7,953 nucleotides of DNA from an uncultured Methanomicrobiales archaeon (GTDB lineage Archaea; Thermoplasmatota; Thermoplasmata; Methanomassiliicoccales; Methanomethylophilaceae): assembly GCA_937892275.1 (NCBI GenBank), contig CALAVG010000089.1:1-7953 (forward strand). The letters are read 5' to 3'. Positions 1 to 5,103 of the stretch are shown in pieces (positions within the stretch are counted from its first letter, which is position 1; each line of letters opens with the position of its first letter). Position numbers and translations under genes: made by a program. The notes beneath the pieces are model-generated. The model ran no database searches and had not been told where the DNA came from. It saw nothing but the letters and a program-made list of their open reading frames with translations.

Positions 1-96
1 AAGCCGCTAGACATTGGAGCCAGAATGGATACAGTATGCATAGGGACGGCAGCATTGTTCGAATACATCAAGGAGGGATTTCATGCCAGCTGCTGA
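1..96 (+). CDS. 3' end of an unidentified gene (partial)
   Basis: The first frame is open from the window edge and ends at TGA 94-96, giving the last 31 residues of a protein that begins outside the window (KPLDIGARMDT...EGFHASC). It is too short to assign to a family. Its reality rests on context. Its stop lies 14 bases inside the next gene, which starts at ATG 83 behind a strong Shine-Dalgarno sequence. The same 14-base overlap recurs at 1445-1458 further down the operon. Expression is therefore probably coupled to the following genes. The stop codon is TGA, not TAG. Confidence 0.5.
   Translation, partial: KPLDIGARMDTVCIGTAALFEYIKEGFHASC
70..78 (+). promoter_or_regulatory. Strong Shine-Dalgarno sequence deciding the ATG at 83
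   Basis: AAGGAGGGA lies 4-6 nt before ATG 83, a near-perfect match to the anti-Shine-Dalgarno core. The candidate restarts further down (GTG 122, ATG 515, ATG 788) have at best weak purine stretches in front of them. This fixes translation initiation upstream of the first in-frame TAG at 119-121, so without readthrough the ribosome would make only 12 residues. Confidence 0.75.
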
Positions 97-1063
97 ATCT
101 AAAAGAAAAGACAGGAAATAGGTGTGGTCGAACGTCCCAAGGGAAAGGGGCAGATTTGTAAAATGGACCCAAGTAGACTACAACAATGTTTATCCCTCGG
201 ACGGCGACGGACAGTTATCGGAAGTTCCGGATCCGATGCCACGCGATGAATTCCTGGAGTACGTAAAAGAGAATCATACGGCTGAGAGCAACATAAACGA
301 GGAATTGGTTGCGAAGACTATCGATTTCGCCGGATACGATCTGGAAAGGAAAGAAGAGATAGCCGCCACCGTTGCCGATAACTTCACAAAGGAGGAGATC
401 AGAAAGATGACGGAACAAGGCGATGTGAAGGTCATCCATGGTGAGAAAGTAGTCGATAACGAATAGGCCGATGGTGCTCATCTGGATAGAACCAGAGATG
501 CACCTACCCAAATAATGCTGGATAAAGATGCTGACAAGACTGCGATCACCCACGAATTCGTGCATCTCCTCCGGTCGGAGGATAAAGGCCGTGAAGGACT
601 TGCAAGGACAACGTACGATCAGGATGAGGAAGGATACGTCGTTCAAAAACCAAAGTCAGATGCCGAAAGATTTGCAGAAGAATGCGCGGTCATTGCAGAG
701 ACTGAGATCCGTACGAAGGAAGCAACCAAACGTCCGAATTCCAACTTGAATAAACTGGATTCGACACCCATCCCCTAGAATGAAGAGATGAAATGGTATG
801 ATATAGAGCGCAGAACCATGAGGACAAAGGCGAATTCAATAAAAACGGACGAAAGGATACCCGGATTCGATAAGATTCCGGATAAGGATGTGATGGCCGA
901 GGGCACGAACCTTCGTGGAGAGAAGGCCTTACAGATGTTCGAAAGGAACTTCCAACGTGCCCGTTTAGGAAATGCCGCTTATCAGAAGTACCGTGGCGCC
1001 AAAACCAACATCCAAGTGATCACAGAAAATAACAAGAGGAAGAGAAAGAAGGAAGTCATATGA
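83..1063 (+). CDS. Amber-interrupted zincin-like protein (three in-frame TAG)
   Basis: From ATG 83 to TGA 1061-1063 one frame of 327 codons stays open except for TAG at 119-121, 464-466 and 776-778 (codons 13, 128 and 232); it has no TAA or TGA before the end. Read through, the product has 326 residues: a basic N-terminus (ESKRKDRK), an acidic middle, a zincin-type motif THEFVHLLR with HExxH at residues 157-161, and ERFAEECA at 195-202, whose glutamates could supply a third metal ligand. The C-terminus is lysine/arginine-rich. HExxH suggests a zinc metallopeptidase, but I do not recognise the family. The motif lies between the second and third TAG, so full-length product needs suppression. 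In Methanomassiliicoccales TAG can encode pyrrolysine, which is my preferred reading. Alternatives are glutamine recoding by a virus, a pseudogene, or three or four small genes. The last is unlikely because all segments share a frame and join without other stops. The gene overlaps its neighbours by 14 and 4 bases. Confidence 0.7.
1049..1055 (+). promoter_or_regulatory. Shine-Dalgarno for the gene at 1060
   Basis: AAGGAAG sits 4 nt before ATG 1060, inside the last codons of the amber-interrupted gene. With the ATGA overlap (start ATG 1060-1062, stop TGA 1061-1063) it suggests reinitiation by ribosomes finishing the upstream gene. This would tie expression of the downstream protein to amber readthrough upstream. 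Confidence 0.5.
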
Positions 1064-1458
1064 GCGATGAAACCGATAATTGGGATACGCACGCTATGAA
1101 TCCGTACGTGTCCGAATACATCATACCGTTCAGAGAGCGTAAGCTTGGAAGGGAATACACCTACGAGGATATATGCCAGGAGACGTTCGCGCTGGTCTTA
1201 TGGAAACTGCAGGAGGAATATCATATGGATTTCAGGACCGCATATCTTCTCTCTGGCCAATGGCGTGTTATAAGCAGCGGACGCTTGAGACGGATGTTCG
1301 GAAAAGAGCCGATAGATGATTGGGAACGCAACGGTGAATACTGGAATGACCATCCAGAGGTCTTCGAGATGGAGAAAAGCCTGCCAAAAAGGAATATTGA
1401 AATCATCCGCCCGAAGAGTCAAGACCTGAGTTGGGGCGAGGGGGATGTCTTTGACTGA
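1060..1458 (+). CDS. Unidentified 132-residue protein
   Basis: I do not recognise this protein. It is 132 residues long, acidic, rich in tryptophan and aromatic residues, with no signal peptide and no membrane segment, so it is probably cytoplasmic. The central part (about residues 30-90, including YTYEDICQETFALVLWKL) looks helical and carries a basic patch, GRLRRMFGK; the tail is charged and probably flexible. The start is supported by AAGGAAG 4 nt upstream and by the ATGA overlap with the previous gene. Its TGA stop lies 14 bases inside the next gene. The operon context (small proteins of unknown function, tight overlaps, a zincin-like neighbour and a helix-turn-helix neighbour) suggests a viral or mobile-element protein, but this is inference only. 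Confidence 0.65.
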   Translation: MSDETDNWDTHAMNPYVSEYIIPFRERKLGREYTYEDICQETFALVLWKLQEEYHMDFRTAYLLSGQWRVISSGRLRRMFGKEPIDDWERNGEYWNDHPEVFEMEKSLPKRNIEIIRPKSQDLSWGEGDVFD

Positions 1459-1723
1459 ATTTGCCCCATGCCAGGATCACAGGTGTTCACAGATCCGTTA
1501 TGCATTCCGCATGATGCTCGCACAGGAGAGGGCATGCCTTTCCTATAAGGAGGCAAGGGTCTATCTCCATGCCGAGAGGTGCGAGACCTTTGAGATGCTT
1601 GCAGAGGTGTTCGACACGGATGTGGCCACAATCAAAATGATCGATGAGCGGGCAGTGGAGAAGGTAGATCGGGCAAGACAGACCCATGATGTGTTCATGG
1701 ATTACTACCCTATCTATCCGTAG
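1445..1723 (+). CDS. Small helix-turn-helix protein, sigma region 4-like
   Basis: The product has 92 residues to the TAG at 1721-1723. Residues about 31-77 follow the pattern of sigma region 4 or LuxR-type helix-turn-helix domains: LSYKEARVYL, then ETFEMLAEVFDTDVATIKMI, then DERAVEKVDRAR, that is, a first helix, the HTH pair and an alanine-rich closing helix. It is therefore probably a DNA-binding regulator, perhaps of this element's own genes. The N-terminus has two cysteines and a histidine (CQDHRC) that could bind metal. The start at ATG 1445 overlaps the previous gene by 14 bases and follows a purine-rich stretch. Its apparent stop is TAG. If amber is read as a residue here too, the frame continues 11 more codons (DGMPFDTDISD) to TGA 1757-1759, giving a 104-residue product. 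Family assignment is by pattern only. Confidence 0.6.
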   Translation: MSLTEFAPCQDHRCSQIRYAFRMMLAQERACLSYKEARVYLHAERCETFEMLAEVFDTDVATIKMIDERAVEKVDRARQTHDVFMDYYPIYP

Positions 1724-1759
1724 GATGGTATGCCCTTCGATACAGATATTTCTGACTGA

Positions 1760-1893
1760 CTAGATACATGGAAATTACATAACCCAAAACAAGGTGCCAA
1801 AGCATGGTACCTACTCGTTTCTGATGAAGTATTAGTTTGATTTTATGTACCATCTTTCAGCACGGTACATATATGGCAGGATACGGAAAACCT
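1760..1893. other. Convergent intergenic stretch, no gene seen
   Basis: The 134 bases between the plus-strand operon and the minus-strand protease gene carry no convincing reading frame. The stretch is A+T-rich and contains several copies of a GTAC-centred motif: AGCATGGTAC at 1801-1810, a GTACCAT copy in reverse orientation at 1847-1853, and AGCACGGTAC at 1859-1868. A junction between an integrated element and the chromosome could lie here, but I see no integrase or tRNA gene to support that. Confidence 0.4.
1845..1870. terminator. Stem-loop between convergent genes
   Basis: ATGTACC (1845-1851) and GGTACAT (1864-1870) form a perfect 7-bp stem with a 12-base loop. It lies between two converging transcription units and so could end transcription from one or both sides. 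A short T-rich stretch (1834-1844) precedes it on the plus strand, but no T-run follows on either strand, so it is not a classical intrinsic terminator. A protein-binding site is an alternative. Confidence 0.3.
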
Positions 1894-2316
1894 TCAGTCG
1901 GTAGCGGTCAGTTTGACTTTCTGAGAGGACTCTTCGATGGTTATCCTGAACCTTTCGAAGAAACCTTTCCTGCCCAACAGCGTAGGTGCGACATAATCCG
2001 AATCCGAGAAGAGAACTCTGATCGGTATCTGGAATGAATAATGCTCATGGCCCCTTTCTATCTTGATATTGACACGGCTTATCACAGACTCGACGGATCC
2101 AGAGATTCCGTAGGATCTGATCCTCTTTCCACTCACATCCAGACCCAATGTGGCTGCCACCCTGTAGTCGATCGCGCTCATGTCCGCACCGCTGTCCAGC
2201 AATGGGGTGAGCTCCATGTCAACATCCCCGTTGATGAACGATACCGGGATGGATGGACGCTTGACCGTGACACCCCCCGGACCCTTCGACGGCAGATATC
2301 TGAACTGCATCGTCAT
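1894..2316 (-). CDS. Retropepsin-like aspartic protease
   Basis: This 140-residue protein has the hallmark active-site loop of retroviral-type aspartic proteases, LLDSGADMSAID, with D41 as the probable catalytic residue in the D-S/T-G-A signature. The strand before it (IPVSFINGDVDMELTP) and the closing block PTLLGRKGFFERFRITIEE match the usual endpoint of the fold (typically LGRxGFF). Such single-domain proteins act as homodimers, each chain giving one aspartate. The natural substrate of the archaeal members is unknown to me. There is no signal peptide, so it is probably cytoplasmic. It starts 4 bases after the DUF5678 gene's stop on the same strand, so the two are co-transcribed. No clear Shine-Dalgarno is visible. 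The stop is TGA. Confidence 0.8.
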   Translation of the reverse strand: MTMQFRYLPSKGPGGVTVKRPSIPVSFINGDVDMELTPLLDSGADMSAIDYRVAATLGLDVSGKRIRSYGISGSVESVISRVNIKIERGHEHYSFQIPIRVLFSDSDYVAPTLLGRKGFFERFRITIEESSQKVKLTATD

Positions 2317-2320
2317 GTTA

Positions 2321-2518
2321 TCAGAGGATCATGCATTCTGCAGGAAGAACCTGAGAGATAAAAGGGGTGTATTTGTTACCGCACGCGGCTTTTGTGGCTG
2401 CATATACCTCTTCGAACGATTTGGAATGCGCAATGAGTTCACCCTCGCACATGCCGATGAACTCTCCCTCATACTGACTCGTGTCGAGCTTCATGAATGC
2501 ATCGTAAGATTTGCTCAT
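2321..2518 (-). CDS. DUF5678-like small protein
   Basis: The product has 65 residues. The pattern YEGEFIGMCEGELIAHSKSF (residues about 16-35), followed by a helical EEVYAATKAACG segment and a beta-type ending, fits the DUF5678 family of small proteins, which typically read Y-x-G-x-(Y/F)-I/V-A-x-x-x-G-x-V/I-(I/V)-A-x-(G/S)-x. Biochemical function is unknown; the fold suggests a substrate- or partner-presenting module. It is the promoter-proximal gene of a pair with the aspartic protease 4 bases downstream. In my recollection such pairing recurs in archaea, which would hint at a protease with a partner or regulator. A TATA-like box about 26 nt before the ATG suggests a leaderless transcript. 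The stop is TGA. Confidence 0.7.
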   Translation of the reverse strand: MSKSYDAFMKLDTSQYEGEFIGMCEGELIAHSKSFEEVYAATKAACGNKYTPFISQVLPAECMIL

Positions 2519-2540
2519 GATGATGCAATATCGTTAGTCT

Positions 2541-2548
2541 TACATAAA
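2541..2548 (-). promoter_or_regulatory. TATA-like box for the DUF5678-protease pair
   Basis: On the minus strand TTTATGTA is centred about 26 nt before ATG 2518, the distance expected between an archaeal TATA box and its transcription start. The transcript would begin at or next to the start codon, matching the absence of a Shine-Dalgarno sequence. Sequence evidence only. Confidence 0.45.
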
Positions 2549-2565
2549 AGAGGCAGTTGTTGGTT

Positions 2566-2580
2566 CATAATGATATTATG
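2566..2580. promoter_or_regulatory. Perfect palindrome upstream of the DUF5678 promoter
   Basis: CATAAT-GAT-ATTATG is a perfect 6+3+6 palindrome lying about 18 bases upstream of the TATA-like box of the DUF5678-protease unit. Its size and position fit a binding site for a dimeric regulator, activator-side rather than overlapping the start. It is A+T-rich, so chance occurrence is possible. Confidence 0.25.
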
Positions 2581-2817
2581 AGACTTGTAACCGGGACAAC
2601 TTGACATTTAGATTGATCTATCGCATCAGTGACATATGTAGGATCGAAAATGCACCTGTATGAATTCAGGATCGGGCCGACTTTCTTCAAACCCTCGAGG
2701 TATATTCAGTATCGAAAAAGTATCTGCCATGGCCTCTGCCCCTGATCGCTCCAAACAGTACTCCACTGGCTACCTGAACGGTCTTTATGCGTTCCGCTCA
2801 AGTATTGTCACATTCAC

Positions 2818-4332
2818 TCATTTATCTGCGACGATAAGGATCTCTTTGGCCCTCTTATCCTTAGCATCCAATGGCACATCCCATCTGCCGGACTGAACAT
2901 ATCTTGACAGTACGACACGGAATCCTGCCGATTCGACCAAACTCGTTATCTCTTCCATCGTGAACCTTCTATCCCTAATCACATACTCCGACGGCAGCGA
3001 ACCTTCCTCCGCAAATTGCTCCTTGCGGTATACTATCCCGTGGATCCGGTCCACGACAAAATGGTCTGGATCGAATATGTTGCCGGTGGTCTGCATTATA
3101 TCGGAAGCAGGCAGTCCGAACAGGACCTCCGGATGTTCGTCCACATTGACGATGTTCTCCCTTTTGGCGATAGCCAGAGTGGATTCCATGTTCATGACCG
3201 ACAGCACAAGGCTCCCGCCGTCCTTACAGCACTCGTGAAGATTCCCTAGGATGATCTCGTTATCCTCGATACGCGGGAATGATCCGACTACATCGTACAG
3301 ACACAGAACCAGATCGAAACGACCGTTGACCGGTTCCTTCAGGTCCCCTACCTTGAACTCGACATTGGTCAGGTCTCCCTGCGACTCTTTCGCCCTTTCT
3401 ATGTTGGACTCGGAGAAATCCATCCCGGTCACACGCGACGTGGGATTCCTTCTGGCGATCTCCAACGAGTGTCTGCCGTGGCCGCAACCTCCGTCCAATA
3501 TTTCCAACCCGCCCATGGGACCTATGATGGATTCTATGGAATCTATCTCCTCTGAAGTATGTCCCGCCCAGGAATGAGTGCCCATATCCATACGGCCGTA
3601 GGCCTCTTTGAGGACATCCTCTGAATAGGAGATGGCTTTCTTCAACTCCTCGATAAAGTCCTCATCATAATCCTGATCCCGGAATGTGAACGCAATCCAC
3701 TCCTCACCCGGATCCAGTTTCCCTAGAATCATATTGAATTCGTTCAGGAGCGGATAATTCGAAAGCGCGTCTGTCTCCACAAAGAAATCCGTAAAAGCCT
3801 TGGATCTGGTATCATCTATAAACAATTCCTGGATATATGGTATCCTGCCGCATATCTCCTTCACCAGCGCCATGTGCTCTTTGATCTGCTTTGGATCCGC
3901 ATGGCGAAGTGTGGCGCTCTCTAGCGTCTTGACCGTGAATGGATTGGTCGTTGCCAGACCCCACGCACAATCGTTTGAGAACCCCCATATTGAATGCAAG
4001 AGTCTGCCTGCAATGCCACGTCTGCGATAATCCTTATGGACAACTAGTTGGAGCACCCATGTGTATACGCCCTCATTCAACTTCTCGCGGATATAGAATG
4101 CCTGTCCCACTATTCTATCGGAATCTATAGCCAAAGCGACATGATAGTTATCTCTTACATATCTCGCCTTGTAGAAATCAGGTTTCATCCTGATGCGATT
4201 TCCGAATCTACCTTTGGGATCGTCGGCACCATATGTTCCATAATGATTGGAGAAAAGATCTGAACACTGCTCTATCTCCGAATCGGTGAGTTTAGTTGTC
4301 GGCGTGGAACGATAGGTTATCATTATCGTCAT
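2818..4332 (-). CDS. GNAT acetyltransferase fused to SAM methyltransferase
   Basis: This 504-residue protein joins two enzyme domains. Residues about 15-145 are a GNAT N-acetyltransferase: the acetyl-CoA-binding motif A is LQLVVHKDYRRRGIAGRLL (94-112), with the diagnostic R-R-x-G-x-A/G. Residues about 150-230 are a linker or degenerate second lobe with no clear motif. Residues about 235-504 are a class I S-adenosylmethionine methyltransferase: motif I ILDGGCGHGR (278-287), an acidic residue for the ribose at D305 (TGMDFS), a catalytic-region strand FDLVLCLYDVVGSF (339-352) and a C-terminal AGFRVVLSRY strand. Substrate is unknown; modification of a small molecule or a peptide is conceivable. 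No signal peptide is seen, so it is cytoplasmic. The start may be ATG 4332 or ATG 4323; neither has a good ribosome site. It stands alone on its strand and ends in TGA. Confidence 0.85.
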   Translation of the reverse strand: MTIMITYRSTPTTKLTDSEIEQCSDLFSNHYGTYGADDPKGRFGNRIRMKPDFYKARYVRDNYHVALAIDSDRIVGQAFYIREKLNEGVYTWVLQLVVHKDYRRRGIAGRLLHSIWGFSNDCAWGLATTNPFTVKTLESATLRHADPKQIKEHMALVKEICGRIPYIQELFIDDTRSKAFTDFFVETDALSNYPLLNEFNMILGKLDPGEEWIAFTFRDQDYDEDFIEELKKAISYSEDVLKEAYGRMDMGTHSWAGHTSEEIDSIESIIGPMGGLEILDGGCGHGRHSLEIARRNPTSRVTGMDFSESNIERAKESQGDLTNVEFKVGDLKEPVNGRFDLVLCLYDVVGSFPRIEDNEIILGNLHECCKDGGSLVLSVMNMESTLAIAKRENIVNVDEHPEVLFGLPASDIMQTTGNIFDPDHFVVDRIHGIVYRKEQFAEEGSLPSEYVIRDRRFTMEEITSLVESAGFRVVLSRYVQSGRWDVPLDAKDKRAKEILIVADK

Positions 4333-4441
4333 CCCATAATTGCCCTAATCGGTGACGGCATGATGCCTTCAAGACCACTGGGCTTGGTCTCTCTATTCAT
4401 TTGTTGAATTTAACTGATTGGATATCGATAAGAGTTTTCTT
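4333..4441. other. Intergenic region with short inverted repeats
   Basis: This A+T-rich gap separates the acetyltransferase-methyltransferase gene from the insertion-sequence remnant and must hold the promoter of the former. It contains a small palindrome GGCATGATGCC (4354-4364) and AGACCA/TGGTCT arms at 4372-4377 and 4385-4390. No clear TATA box can be placed at the expected distance from either candidate start. The role of the repeats is unknown. Confidence 0.3.
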
Positions 4442-4442
4442 G

Positions 4443-4465
4443 GTTCTTTACGTTTTAGGGTTGAA
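4443..4465 (+). repeat. Inverted repeat, left arm (23 bp)
   Basis: The sequence from GTTCTTTACG to AGGGTTGAA is repeated exactly in reverse orientation at 4965-4987. The match stops abruptly on both sides, as expected for terminal repeats of a transposable element rather than for gene duplication. Confidence 0.75.
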
Positions 4466-4552
4466 AGTCAATATTAGAACAACTATCTAAAAATTAACCT
4501 TACCAATTTTGTGGTAATATGTAGTCTTGATGGTCCATGTCGCTTCGCTCCT

Positions 4553-4584
4553 CGACGGCAGAGCCGTCGTACCGACTTCGTCGG
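4553..4584. repeat. Tandem perfect hairpins at the IS 3' region
   Basis: CGACGGC and GCCGTCG (4553-4559, 4563-4569) form a 7-bp stem with a 3-base loop. Immediately after, CCGAC and GTCGG (4572-4576, 4580-4584) form a second stem with loop TTC. A third, weaker one (TTACCA/TGGTAA, 4500-4505 and 4512-4517) spans the fragment's stop codon. Such GC-rich tandem hairpins could block transcription through the element or be REP-like palindromes. They explain the odd arginine/aspartate-rich tail of the transposase frame. Confidence 0.5.
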
Positions 4585-4964
4585 CCATCGATCTTGGATG
4601 AACCAATAGTCTGAGTGTCGAAGGTTATATCGAGGTGGCCGTTCCGAAGAAATATCATGCAGATGAAATCGCAAGTGTTTCTATAGCCTCTGGTCACGCG
4701 CTTGGTAGTCTGAATGAGGGAATTGATTCCTTCTGCGTATCCGTTTGAGATTTGGTTATCGAACCATGAGAGAATACCATCTTTCCTCTCCATGATACTA
4801 CTGGCCGCCGTTGTCAACGGCGGCAAATCGAGAGCTTTCACATCTGCATACCACATATCCATAACCAAAGATGCAGTGTCTTTGTCGGTGTATTCGTATA
4901 CGCTGGATAATACATTCTTCAGTCTGTATGCCTGTGATAGCTCCCAGAAATCAGCTATGGTGCA

Positions 4965-4987
4965 TTCAACCCTAAAACGTAAAGAAC
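4965..4987 (-). repeat. Inverted repeat, right arm (23 bp)
   Basis: This is the exact reverse complement of 4443-4465. It lies inside the transposase frame (codons 24-31, RSLRFRVE), a position that makes sense only if it is the terminal repeat of the element joined to transposase coding sequence by a deletion. Confidence 0.75.
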
Positions 4988-5073
4988 GACCTTTCCCAAC
5001 AATATCATGGCAGAAACTCGGACCTGTGATGGTACACTCCCACTTACCACCTGACAAATGATTTGTCGCTATC

Positions 5074-5081
5074 TTATTATC
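5074..5081 (+). promoter_or_regulatory. TATA-like box for the leucine-rich repeat gene
   Basis: TTATTATC is centred about 26 nt before ATG 5104, so a transcript would begin at or near the start codon. No Shine-Dalgarno sequence precedes the ATG (the 10 bases before it read ATACCAACGG plus GC), in keeping with leaderless translation. The box lies about 85 bases outside the insertion-sequence end, so the promoter is not part of the element. Confidence 0.4.
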
Positions 5082-5103
5082 GTCTTATCCCATACCAACG
5101 GGC

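Larger units (their letters stand above)
2519..2817. other. Gene-free stretch between two minus-strand units
   Basis: I find no convincing gene here. Apart from the promoter elements at 2541-2580, the interval holds only short overlapping frames on both strands without good starts: a plus-strand frame from 2660 that runs into the 3' end of the methyltransferase gene, and a 34-residue minus-strand frame at 2730-2626. Mixed, fairly protein-like composition in the minus frame suggests possible gene decay, but I cannot name a parent family. Confidence 0.4.
4442..4988 (-). mobile_element. Internally deleted ISL3-like insertion sequence
   Basis: An exact 23-bp inverted repeat (4443-4465 against 4965-4987) brackets the C-terminal part of an ISL3-type transposase. 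The outer end reads GGTTCTTTACG at 4442, resembling ISL3-family termini, which usually start GG followed by a pyrimidine-rich TCTT. At the other end the matching outermost base is changed. About 520 bp between the repeat arms is far too short for an intact element, so the 5' two-thirds of the transposase gene appear to be lost by internal deletion. I see no convincing 8-bp target duplication. It may be moved in trans only if both ends still work. It lies just upstream of the leucine-rich repeat gene. Confidence 0.55.
4500..5057 (-). pseudogene. ISL3-family transposase, C-terminal fragment
   Basis: The frame runs 185 codons from ATG 5057 to TAA 4500-4502, against 400 or more residues in intact ISL3 transposases. 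Residues about 38-140 match the family's C-terminal third: SQAYRLKNVL, then a W-rich helix, then WFDNQISNGYAEGINSLI with E109 as the last residue of the DDE triad, then KRVTRGYRN. The first two aspartates are missing. Residues 1-31 are probably not native: codons 24-31 are the inverted-repeat end and residues 1-23 read flanking DNA. The last 30 residues lie in a hairpin-rich stretch and do not look like the family. The protein cannot be catalytically active. Its DDE chemistry would be cut-and-paste of the parental element. Confidence 0.75.

Noticed and set aside
122..466. A separate gene starting at GTG 122, with others at 515 and 788
   Set aside because: All share one frame with ATG 83, are separated only by TAG, and have poor start contexts compared with the strong Shine-Dalgarno before 83. 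A single amber-read gene explains the data better.
1760..1893. tRNA gene as an attachment site
   Set aside because: I looked for a cloverleaf and a TTCGA-type T-loop around the GTAC repeats and found neither.
1887..2040. Plus-strand frame running from 1837 as a possible fifth gene of the left operon
   Set aside because: It is antisense to the retropepsin C-terminus, where the LGRxGFF block is convincing on the minus strand.
2180..2581. 133-residue plus-strand frame
   Set aside because: Antisense to the DUF5678 and retropepsin genes and spans their promoter; no family resemblance.
2626..2730. 34-residue minus-strand frame beginning MADTFSIL
   Set aside because: Protein-like composition but short, with no ribosome site or promoter at a sensible distance; not enough to call a gene.
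2660..2896. 78-residue plus-strand frame
   Set aside because: Its second half is antisense to the methyltransferase 3' end and the first half has no start signal.
4714..5061. 115-residue plus-strand frame
   Set aside because: Antisense to the transposase fragment, which has recognisable family motifs on the other strand.
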